Below, piece after piece: positions 14,467-20,930 of a stretch of 24,084 nt of DNA; the first letter of the stretch is position 1, and each line of letters begins with the position of its first letter. Both the position numbers and the translations under genes were made by a program. The notes under the pieces are model-generated. The model saw nothing but the letters and a program-made list of their open reading frames with translations. It was not told the origin of the DNA and did no database searches. Source of the DNA: Vibrio sp. UBA2441 (GTDB lineage: Bacteria > Pseudomonadota > Gammaproteobacteria > Enterobacterales > Vibrionaceae); the NCBI GenBank assembly GCA_002342685.1, contig DDQN01000012.1, positions 55,922 to 80,005 on the forward strand, read 5' to 3'.

Positions 14467-14696
14467 AAACAGTAAAAGTGCTTGGTTCTGGTTGTAAAAA
14501 TTGTCAGGTGACTGCCGCTAATATTGAGAAAGTGGCGCAAGAAAACAATATCGATATCGAACTCATCAAAGTGGAGGACGTTGAGCAAATAATGGCTTAC
14601 GGAGTGATGAAAACGCCTGCAGTGGTTGTCGATGAAGCAGTGGTACATAAAGGCAGTGTGCCAAAAGAAGGAGAGATAAAAAGTTGGCTTGAATGA
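14463..14696 (+). CDS. small thioredoxin-like CxxC protein (redox-active disulfide protein family)
   Basis: 77 aa. A minimal thioredoxin fold: strand MKTVKVLGSG, redox motif CKNC (Cys11, Cys14), helix, strand IDIELIKVED, then the cis-proline stretch KTPAVVV (residues 50-56) and a final helix. This is the TM0996/MTH895-like group often encoded beside COG0701 permeases. No signal peptide, so cytoplasmic. Its start codon overlaps the permease stop (ATGA at 14463-14466), which implies coordinated amounts. It may reduce or hand over the permease substrate, or reset the Cys tail of the sigma factor; neither is shown by sequence. Confidence 0.9.
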   Translation: MKTVKVLGSGCKNCQVTAANIEKVAQENNIDIELIKVEDVEQIMAYGVMKTPAVVVDEAVVHKGSVPKEGEIKSWLE

Positions 14697-14712
14697 CAGG
14701 CTTCTGATGAAA

Positions 14713-14743
14713 AAGGGCCAGTGCTAGTGAGCATATGACCCTT
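14713..14743 (-). terminator. terminator of xanP, possibly serving both converging genes
   Basis: AAGGGCCA (14713-14720) pairs with TGACCCTT (14736-14743) with one mismatch, and the inner TGCT/AGCA pairs further. On the minus strand the stem is followed by a run of five T, the normal intrinsic terminator form for xanP, which ends at 14756. The plus-strand thioredoxin gene ends at 14696. Confidence 0.65.
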
Positions 14744-14755
14744 AATGAAGCAAAG

Positions 14756-16168
14756 TTACTCGCTTGCTTGTGCTAATACGTCGTCAGATTTCGCGTGTGA
14801 ATCATGTTCTTCTTTGTGTGTCATCGGCAAAACGATGTTCAGAACGATGGCAGTAATACCACCTGCAGCGATACCAGAAGAAAAAATGCTTTTTATAAAT
14901 TCAGGCATAAATTGCAAAATTTCAGGCTTTTGAGCAATGCCAAGCCCCATAGAGAAAGAGAGCGCCATAATCAGGATAGCTCGGCGGTCCAGCTCTTCAC
15001 GTGAGATAATACGAATACCCGCTGCCGCTATTGTTCCGAACATAACAATGGTAGCGCCGCCCAATACGGGTTCAGGTATTAGTTGAACGAAACTGGCTAC
15101 ACCGGGGAACAGCCCCAGCAAAACGAGCATTCCAGCGATAAAGTAACCAACATAACGGCTCGCGACACCAGTCAGTAAAATAACACCGTTATTCTGGCTG
15201 AAAGTGGAGTTAGGGAAGCTGTTAAATAGTGCGGCCAGTGCGGAGTTAAGGCCATCGGCTAATACACCACCTTTAATGCGCTTAATATAAACAGGTCCTT
15301 TAACGGGTTCGCCAGAAACCTCAGAAGTGGCTGTGATGTCACCAATCGCTTCGATAGCAGTGATCAGGAAGACCAGAACGAGAGGGATAAACAGAGACCA
15401 GTCGAAGCTTAAGCCAAACTGCATTGGAACAGGGATAGCAAATAACTGGGTTTCAGCCATTTTTGAAGTATCAACCATACCCATAAAATAAGCGACAACA
15501 TAACCTGTCGTCATGGCAATAACGATAGAAGCAACGCGAATATAGGGATTCGAAGATCGATTTAAGATGATGATCAAGCCCAAAACAATGCCTGCTAAGG
15601 CCAGTTTGTCTAAGCTGCCAAAGGTGCCGTCTCCCAATGCAGAATAACCGCCACCCATAGAAACCAAACCAACTTGAATCAGAGTCAGGCCAATGAGGGT
15701 AACGACAATACCGGAAACCAAAGGAGAAATAATGCGGCGAGCGTATTCAAGTACGCGAGAAAGCAGCATTTCCGCCGTAGACGCGAGAAGAATCGTACCA
15801 AAGATAGCAGCCATCATGGTCGGTACGTCTGCGCCACCTTGTTTTAAAGCCAGTCCAGCGCCAATAATAGGGCCAAGGAAGTTGAAGCTAGTGCCTTGAA
15901 TAGAAAGAAGACCAGAGCCTACAGGGCCAAAAGTGCGTATCTGAATAAAAGATGAAATACCTGAGGCAAACAGAGACATACTAATAATAGTATTGGTTTG
16001 ATCCGCTGGCACACCAAGTGCCTGACAGATAATAAGTGATGGTGTTATCACCGCGACAAACATAGCAAGCAGGTGCTGAAGTGCAGCAAAAACAGTTTGT
16101 GGCAATGGTGGCCTGTCATTAAGTTGATATATTAGTTCAGACTTACGCGAAGCATTTTGAGTCGTCAT
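14756..16168 (-). CDS. xanP: XanP-type xanthine permease (NCS2 family)
   Basis: 470 aa, about 14 membrane segments, inner membrane. It should import xanthine by proton symport for purine salvage. It resembles E. coli XanP closely along its length: SELIYQLNDRPPLPQT near the N-terminus, the substrate-site region GPVGSGLLSIQGTSFNF, ARRIISPLVSG, the carboxylate-rich helix AIEAIGDITATSEV, NSFPNSTFSQNNGVI and PEPVLGGATIVMFGTIAAAG. XanQ or UraA would match less well. ATG 16168 has TAGGA upstream. It is preceded by a ~150-nt leader and a PurR-type operator, so repression when purine bases are plentiful is likely. A terminator hairpin follows. In V. cholerae, as I remember it, a permease of this type also lies near the spoT cluster. 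Confidence 0.95.
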   Translation of the reverse strand: MTTQNASRKSELIYQLNDRPPLPQTVFAALQHLLAMFVAVITPSLIICQALGVPADQTNTIISMSLFASGISSFIQIRTFGPVGSGLLSIQGTSFNFLGPIIGAGLALKQGGADVPTMMAAIFGTILLASTAEMLLSRVLEYARRIISPLVSGIVVTLIGLTLIQVGLVSMGGGYSALGDGTFGSLDKLALAGIVLGLIIILNRSSNPYIRVASIVIAMTTGYVVAYFMGMVDTSKMAETQLFAIPVPMQFGLSFDWSLFIPLVLVFLITAIEAIGDITATSEVSGEPVKGPVYIKRIKGGVLADGLNSALAALFNSFPNSTFSQNNGVILLTGVASRYVGYFIAGMLVLLGLFPGVASFVQLIPEPVLGGATIVMFGTIAAAGIRIISREELDRRAILIMALSFSMGLGIAQKPEILQFMPEFIKSIFSSGIAAGGITAIVLNIVLPMTHKEEHDSHAKSDDVLAQASE

Positions 16169-16322
16169 TTTATTTTCCTAGTTTTGTGTCTTGGTTATCG
16201 CTGAATGGGATCACCAAGTTGAGCTCGATACAAAATCTGTGATTGCTGTTAATCAGAATCGGCTCAGGTTTGAGGTTAAGTTCAATACCTCTTTATAGGC
16301 AGTGGGTATCGAATTGGGCGGG
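16169..16322 (-). promoter_or_regulatory. structured 5' leader of xanP
   Basis: About 150 nt lie between the predicted transcription start and xanP. It can form a 9-bp stem (16281-16289 with 16305-16313, one G-U pair, 15-nt loop). A second stem lies near the ribosome site (16191-16198 with 16210-16217, 7 of 8 pairs). I see no U-tract after the first stem. It does not match a purine riboswitch that I can recognise. Confidence 0.4.
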
Positions 16323-16350
16323 ATTATATCGATTTCCATATAAAAAGCAA
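16323..16350 (-). promoter_or_regulatory. xanP promoter
   Basis: On the minus strand a perfect TATAAT -10 (16323-16328) and TTGCTT -35 (16345-16350) are separated by 16 bp. The -35 overlaps the PurR palindrome. Confidence 0.6.
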
Positions 16351-16358
16351 ACGTTTGC
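16347..16358. promoter_or_regulatory. PurR operator upstream of xanP
   Basis: GCAAACGTTTGC is a perfect 12-bp palindrome and the core of the known PurR box (consensus ACGCAAACGTTTGCGT). It overlaps the xanP -35, a classic repressor position. PurR with hypoxanthine or guanine would shut off the permease. Confidence 0.8.
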
Positions 16359-16397
16359 ATTGCTGTTGGTGTACTTTGACCATGGATAGTGCGTCAC

Positions 16398-16572
16398 TCC
16401 CTAAGCTAGGAAAAATCACCTGTGTCATTCCAGAAGTGAGGAACGAACTATCTGGAATTTAGAATGTGGAGAAGGCAACCAAAACCAGATTCTGAATACC
16501 TTCGTCCCTCAGGTTTCAGAATGACGATGTTGGTACTGAATACCTTCGTGCCTCAGGTTTCAGAATGACGGG
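16398..16572. repeat. palindrome-rich extragenic repeat, copy 1
   Basis: About 175 bp starting TCCCTAAGCTAGG. It contains two hairpin-forming arms: ATTCCAGA (16427-16434)/TCTGGAAT (16451-16458) and ATTCTGAA (16489-16496)/TTCAGAAT (16515-16522). A further TTCAGAATGACG copy lies near its end. The outer GTCATTC and GAATGAC are also complementary. No ORF of note. It looks like a BIME/MITE-type repeat. Copy 2 follows 206 bp downstream. Confidence 0.8.
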
Positions 16573-16603
16573 ATGGGCTTTGAATAATGGAATAGTGCCT
16601 CAA

Positions 16604-16780
16604 TCCCTAAGCTAGGAAAAATCACCTGTGTCATTCCAGAAGTGAGGAACGAACTATCTGGAATCTAGAGTGTGGAGAAGGCAACCAAAACCAGATTCTG
16701 AATACCTTCGTCCCTCAGGTTTCAGAATGACGATGTTGGTACTGAACACCTTCGTACCTCAGGTTTCCAGAATGACGGGG
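16604..16780. repeat. palindrome-rich extragenic repeat, copy 2
   Basis: Nearly identical to copy 1 with a constant offset of 206 bp; the few differences include AATCTAGAG for AATTTAGAA and one inserted C near the end (TTTCCAG). Its last base abuts the trmH stop codon (16781-16783), so any trmH terminator function would come from its hairpins. Confidence 0.8.
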
Positions 16781-17467
16781 CTAGCGTCTTTGCATTTCAG
16801 CCCACCACGCCTTATCTGCAATGATTTGACCTTCATTATCCAGTGGTGGATAAGGGAGTTTTTTTCGTTTCGCTACTTTGGCCAGAACCGGGTGTCCTCG
16901 CTCAAACAATGTCGTGTGGATAACCTCTTCCGATAGCGCGGATATTTCTCGGTCATACATTCCGGCTAATTGTCGCTGACGCTGTGCCTCAAATAAAATC
17001 AGAGCACTGGCGACAGAAACGTTTAGTGACTGAACCATACCAACCATAGGAATGATGATATCTTGATCGGCCATTTCTAAAGCATGTTTTGAAATGCCGT
17101 GTTTTTCGCCACCTAGAATAATGGCGGTTGGCTTGGTGTAATCAATTTCTCGAAAGTCGACTGCATTCTCGGAAAGATTAGTGGCGACGATCTGCATTTT
17201 TTGCTGTTTAAATTCATCGACTGCTGAATCTATAGAGTCATGAGTTTCGACCGCAACCCAGTTACGAGCGCCCGCAGAGGTGTGACTTAAGGTTCGCATA
17301 TTCGCTTTGGGCCACACCGCATGAATCTTATGTACGCCTGAAGCATCTGCAGTCCGGATGATAGCAGAGACATTATTAGGCTTATGAACCTCTTCCAAAC
17401 AGAGTGTTAAATCGGGTTGGCGAGCTTTTAAAACAGTTTGGATACGGTGGTAACGTTCAAGGTTCAT
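16781..17467 (-). CDS. trmH: TrmH, tRNA (guanosine-18-2'-O)-methyltransferase
   Basis: 228 aa, matching the E. coli enzyme (229 aa). It 2'-O-methylates G18 in the D-loop of tRNAs using S-adenosylmethionine. SPOUT-fold motifs are clear: motif 1 NNVSAIIRT (residues 31-39, catalytic Arg), motif 2 ILGGEKHGIS and motif 3 MVQSLNVSVASALILF, which form the knot that holds SAM. The C-terminal basic stretch KVAKRKKLPYPPL is typical of TrmH. ATG 17467 lies only ~24 nt after the U-tract of the spoT terminator and has a weak ribosome site, so expression may rely on readthrough from spoT or an internal promoter. It ends against the repeat element rather than leading to recG. Confidence 0.96.
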   Translation of the reverse strand: MNLERYHRIQTVLKARQPDLTLCLEEVHKPNNVSAIIRTADASGVHKIHAVWPKANMRTLSHTSAGARNWVAVETHDSIDSAVDEFKQQKMQIVATNLSENAVDFREIDYTKPTAIILGGEKHGISKHALEMADQDIIIPMVGMVQSLNVSVASALILFEAQRQRQLAGMYDREISALSEEVIHTTLFERGHPVLAKVAKRKKLPYPPLDNEGQIIADKAWWAEMQRR

Positions 17468-17497
17468 AATAGAGTCTCAAGATTTTCTATTTTCTAA

Positions 17498-17526
17498 AAA
17501 AACAAGAAGCCGACTATATCGGCTTC
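17498..17526 (-). terminator. strong intrinsic terminator of spoT
   Basis: GAAGCCGA (17506-17513) and TCGGCTTC (17519-17526) form a perfect 8-bp GC-rich stem with a 5-nt loop. On the minus strand it is followed by TTGTTTTTTT. It closes the gmk-rpoZ-spoT run just before trmH. Confidence 0.85.
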
Positions 17527-17542
17527 GTTTTCTTAATTATTG

Positions 17543-17584
17543 TTGCCTGTTGCCTGTTGCCTGTTGCCTGTTGCCTATTGCCTT
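17543..17584. repeat. heptanucleotide tandem repeat over the spoT stop codon
   Basis: Six head-to-tail 7-mers: four perfect TTGCCTG units (17543-17570), then TTGCCTA (17571-17577) and TTGCCTT (17578-17584). The TTGCCTA unit supplies the spoT stop codon (TAG on the minus strand, 17575-17577). Confidence 0.9.
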
Positions 17585-19695
17585 CTCCGGCGTACTTTGA
17601 GTGCATGTGGCATAACACGAATTTTTTTCATAATACTGGCTAAGTGAACACGATCTTTAGCGGTTAGTGCTAACGTAATCGTATAAAGTCGTCCATCTTT
17701 CTCTTCAGTAGAGATGCCATGGATATTCGAACCAGTACGAGAGACCACATTGGTTAACTCTGCTAATGCGCCTTGGTGGTTCTGCATATCAATCTGTAGC
17801 TCAGAGATAAACTCCTGCTCATGCTCTTCAGCCCATTCCACATTCATGTATTTATCAGGCTCTTTCTGATAACCACGAATATTTGGACAGGTTTCTCTAT
17901 GCACAACCAAACCACGACCCGGAGATACGTGGGCGATAATGTGATCGCCCGGAATCGGATGACAGCATTTCGCATAAGTAAGCAAGATACCATCGGCACC
18001 TTTAATCGATAGCTTTTTGCTAGATGTAGACGGCGCTGAACTGGTTTCTGTTAGCTCATCGGTATCACCAAGCAGACGACGAGCAATCACGATACTCATT
18101 AATTCGCCGAGGCCAATGGCTGCAAGCAAATTATCGATAGTGCCAATTTTTAGCTCATTCAGAACGTTTTCAATATTCTCTGGATAAATGCTATCAATAG
18201 AATGTCTGCCAAGTGCATGATTGAGCAGCCTGCGACCTAGAGCAACGGACTCATCACGACGCATGGTTTTTAGAACCTGACGAATCTTAGTTCGGGCACG
18301 AGAGGTGACAACATAGTTAAGCCACGCTGCGTTTGGACGTGCTCCTGGAGCGCTAATTATTTCAATCGCCTGACCGTTTTTCAGTGCTTTACTCAGCGGA
18401 TAAGGCTGACGGTCAACACGGGCACCAACACAGGTATTTCCTACATCGGTATGCACAGCGTAGGCAAAGTCAACGGCAGTAGCCCCAGCTGGTAATTCGA
18501 CAATGCGCCCTTTTGGCGTAAAGACAAATATTTCATCAGGGAATAAATCTGATTTAACGTTTTCGATAAACTCGAAGGAGTTGCCAGCACTTTGTTGTAG
18601 TTCAAGCAAGCTTTGCATCCAGCGTTGCGCTTTAACTTGAGCGGTAGTGCCTTTTTTGTCACCACCAGCTTTATATGACCAGTGGGCAGCGACACCTTTG
18701 TCAGCCATCTGGTTCATATCTTCTGTACGGATCTGAACCTCAACGGGAACACCGTGAGGGCCAACCATAGAAGTATGAAGCGATTGATAGCCATTGGCTT
18801 TAGGTACAGCAATATAATCTTTCATTCGGCCCGGGCGGGGCTTATAAAGATTATGTGCCTGTCCTAATACGCGATAACAAGTATCAGCACTATCAACAAT
18901 GACGCGAAACGCATAGATATCCATAATAGTATGGAATCTCTGCTCTTTAGTTCGCATTTTGTTGTAGATAGAGAATAGGTTTTTTTCACGTCCAATCACT
19001 CTGGCCTGGAGGCCTACTTCTTCAAGTCGACCTTCTATTTCGGAGTGAATTCGTTGGATCATCTCTTTGCGATTACCTCGCGCAGAGCGAACGACTTCTT
19101 TCAATACTCGATAGCGGTTAGGGTAGAGGGCTTCAAAGCCAAGCTCTTCCAGTTCCACTTTGATATTGTGGATACCAAGACGATGAGCAAGTGGTGCGTA
19201 TATCTCAAGCGTTTCTCTAGCGATACGACGACGTTTATCCGGACGTAAAGCACCTAATGTACGCATATTATGGGTACGGTCGGAGAGCTTGATTAGAATC
19301 ACGCGAATGTCTTGCACCATGGCAAGTACCATTTTGCGGAAGTTTTCCGCCTGGGCTTCTTTACGATCGCGAAATTTTAATTTATCAAGCTTAGAGACCC
19401 CATCAACCAGTTCTGCAACGGTATCTCCGAACTGATCAGCAAGATCTTCTTTAGAGACTTCGGTGTCTTCTATCACATCATGAAGCAGAGCGGCCATTAG
19501 TGTTTCATGATCCAGACGCATTTCCGCCAGAATACGAGCAACAGCAACAGGGTGGATGATATAAGGTTCGCCGCTAGAGCGGGTCTGCCCTTCATGGGCA
19601 TCTTTTGCTACCACATAAGATTGACGCAGAGCCTCTAGTTGAGGCTCTGTTAAGTATTCTTGGGCAACGTCTTTGAGGCTATCGAATAGATACAA
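17575..19695 (-). CDS. spoT: SpoT, bifunctional (p)ppGpp synthetase/hydrolase
   Basis: 706 aa (E. coli 702). It degrades and weakly makes the alarmone (p)ppGpp, tuning the stringent response to carbon, iron and fatty-acid starvation. In order: HD hydrolase domain with His48 (IIHP), His72-Asp73 (LLHDVIEDT) and SDRTHNMRT near 138; synthetase domain from ~220 with FRVIVD, MKDYIAVPKANGYQSLHT and EVQIRTEDM; TGS domain at ~386-448 (FVFTPKGRIVELPAGA); and a C-terminal ACT domain (~632-702). The intact HD residues mark SpoT rather than RelA. The start codon is TTG, as I recall for E. coli spoT too, and the ribosome site is weak. It follows rpoZ after 26 bp. Its stop lies in a tandem repeat. Confidence 0.97.
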   Translation of the reverse strand: MYLFDSLKDVAQEYLTEPQLEALRQSYVVAKDAHEGQTRSSGEPYIIHPVAVARILAEMRLDHETLMAALLHDVIEDTEVSKEDLADQFGDTVAELVDGVSKLDKLKFRDRKEAQAENFRKMVLAMVQDIRVILIKLSDRTHNMRTLGALRPDKRRRIARETLEIYAPLAHRLGIHNIKVELEELGFEALYPNRYRVLKEVVRSARGNRKEMIQRIHSEIEGRLEEVGLQARVIGREKNLFSIYNKMRTKEQRFHTIMDIYAFRVIVDSADTCYRVLGQAHNLYKPRPGRMKDYIAVPKANGYQSLHTSMVGPHGVPVEVQIRTEDMNQMADKGVAAHWSYKAGGDKKGTTAQVKAQRWMQSLLELQQSAGNSFEFIENVKSDLFPDEIFVFTPKGRIVELPAGATAVDFAYAVHTDVGNTCVGARVDRQPYPLSKALKNGQAIEIISAPGARPNAAWLNYVVTSRARTKIRQVLKTMRRDESVALGRRLLNHALGRHSIDSIYPENIENVLNELKIGTIDNLLAAIGLGELMSIVIARRLLGDTDELTETSSAPSTSSKKLSIKGADGILLTYAKCCHPIPGDHIIAHVSPGRGLVVHRETCPNIRGYQKEPDKYMNVEWAEEHEQEFISELQIDMQNHQGALAELTNVVSRTGSNIHGISTEEKDGRLYTITLALTAKDRVHLASIMKKIRVMPHALKVRRRRQ

Positions 19696-19721
19696 ATTAT
19701 AGTCTCGGAAGTTGGTTTAGA

Positions 19722-19994
19722 TTAACGGCTGTGAGCAATACTGCTAACGGCTGCTAATTCTGCTGCTTCTTGTTCTTGTTGCTCTTGACGTTCACGAGCA
19801 TCGAGAACTTCTTTAGTGATTAAACCTTCTTCGATTTCGCGCAGTGCGATAACGGTAGGCTTATCGTTCTCTTCAGGCACTAGTGAATCTTTGCCGCCAG
19901 TTTGCATTTGACGTGCGCGGCGAGCTGAAATAAGGACTAGGTCGAAACGGTTGCCAACTTTTTCAACTGCATCTTGAACAGTAACGCGTGCCAT
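19722..19994 (-). CDS. rpoZ: RNA polymerase omega subunit
   Basis: 90 aa, standard length. Omega binds the beta' subunit, aids polymerase assembly and forms part of a ppGpp-binding site, which gives its linkage to spoT functional sense. The conserved N-terminus MARVTVQDAVEKVGNRFDLV and the RRARQM motif are present. GGAG precedes ATG 19994. The order gmk-rpoZ-spoT is as in E. coli. Confidence 0.97.
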   Translation of the reverse strand: MARVTVQDAVEKVGNRFDLVLISARRARQMQTGGKDSLVPEENDKPTVIALREIEEGLITKEVLDARERQEQQEQEAAELAAVSSIAHSR

Positions 19995-20054
19995 GAGGAC
20001 TCCAAATTAGTTAACTAAAATTTATGATGACGAGAAATTATACAGTCTAAAGGC

Positions 20055-20678
20055 TTATTCTGCCAATAGCGCTGTAAGCATACCACTATATTTAGTGGCT
20101 TGTTTGTCTTGCTTTAAGCGTTCTGCACGAATAATGGCTTTAAAATCCATCAGTGAAACATCGAAATCATCATTTACAATGAGATAATCATACTCATCAA
20201 AATGAGACATTTCTGATTTCGCTTCACTCATTCGTTTTGCTACAACGGCTTCACTGTCTTGGCCACGAGCGGTTAAGCGGCGCTCAAGTTCCCCATTGGA
20301 TGGAGGAATAATAAAGACGCTTTTTGCTTTTGGCATCTGTTCACGGATTTGACGAGCACCTTGCCAATCAATATCCAGAAATACATCAATACCTTTATTT
20401 AGGGTCTCTTCAATCCATGCACGAGAGGTTCCGTAATAATTACCAAACACTTCGGCATATTCTAAAAAGTCACCTTTTGCGATCAACTCTTCAAAAAGCT
20501 CTTTTTGAATAAAGTGGTAATGAACACCATTTTCTTCTCCTGGTCGCATACCACGAGTGGTGTGAGACACAGACACTTTCATTGCATAAGTTGGATTGGT
20601 TTCCAACAGCGCTGCAATTAAGCTTGATTTACCTGCTCCGCTAGGAGCCGATACGATGTAAAGGGTACCTTGTGCCAT
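20055..20678 (-). CDS. gmk: guanylate kinase
   Basis: 207 aa (E. coli 207). It phosphorylates GMP to GDP with ATP in the cytoplasm. The P-loop SAPSGAGKSSL (9-19), the GMP-binding part SHTTRGMRPGEENGVHYHF (38-56) and the DIDWQGARQI segment near 102-111 are all present. It is first in the gmk-rpoZ-spoT run, 60 bp before rpoZ. The enzyme is a known ppGpp target in some bacteria, which again matches the gene cluster. Confidence 0.97.
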   Translation of the reverse strand: MAQGTLYIVSAPSGAGKSSLIAALLETNPTYAMKVSVSHTTRGMRPGEENGVHYHFIQKELFEELIAKGDFLEYAEVFGNYYGTSRAWIEETLNKGIDVFLDIDWQGARQIREQMPKAKSVFIIPPSNGELERRLTARGQDSEAVVAKRMSEAKSEMSHFDEYDYLIVNDDFDVSLMDFKAIIRAERLKQDKQATKYSGMLTALLAE

Positions 20679-20833
20679 CTTTTTATGATTCCACTTTCGA
20701 TTGAAGAATGTCGCAGATTTGCGAACGTAAACCCATGCAATTAAGCAGAGTTAGCATTACTTAAAGATAGTTCGACCTCTGATGATTTAAAATCAAAGGC
20801 CGGAAAAATGGAGGCGAAGGATAGCACAACTCA

Positions 20834-20862
20834 AGGATCTTTCTCAACCAAGGAAAGATCCT
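20834..20862 (-). terminator. hairpin after the chemoreceptor gene
   Basis: AGGATCTTTC (20834-20843) and GAAAGATCCT (20853-20862) form a perfect 10-bp stem with a 9-nt loop, 68 bp past the chemoreceptor stop and ~155 bp before gmk. The U-tract is weak in both directions. The remaining 20679-20930 gap presumably holds the gmk promoter, but no convincing hexamers were found. Confidence 0.55.
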
Positions 20863-20930
20863 GTCAGGCATTTTAATTGGTTGTGACTCCAATTCCCTGA
20901 TTACTGTGAGTACTCATAATTTAATGTTGT

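Noticed and set aside
16169..16340. Purine riboswitch in the xanP leader (a TATAATC stretch recalls the guanine aptamer)
   Set aside because: TATAAT there is better explained as the -10, and the conserved loop and junction sequences of the aptamer are not found.
16398..16780. CRISPR array
   Set aside because: Only two long repeats of ~176 bp with a ~31-bp gap and internal palindromes; there are no short repeats with unique spacers and no cas genes.
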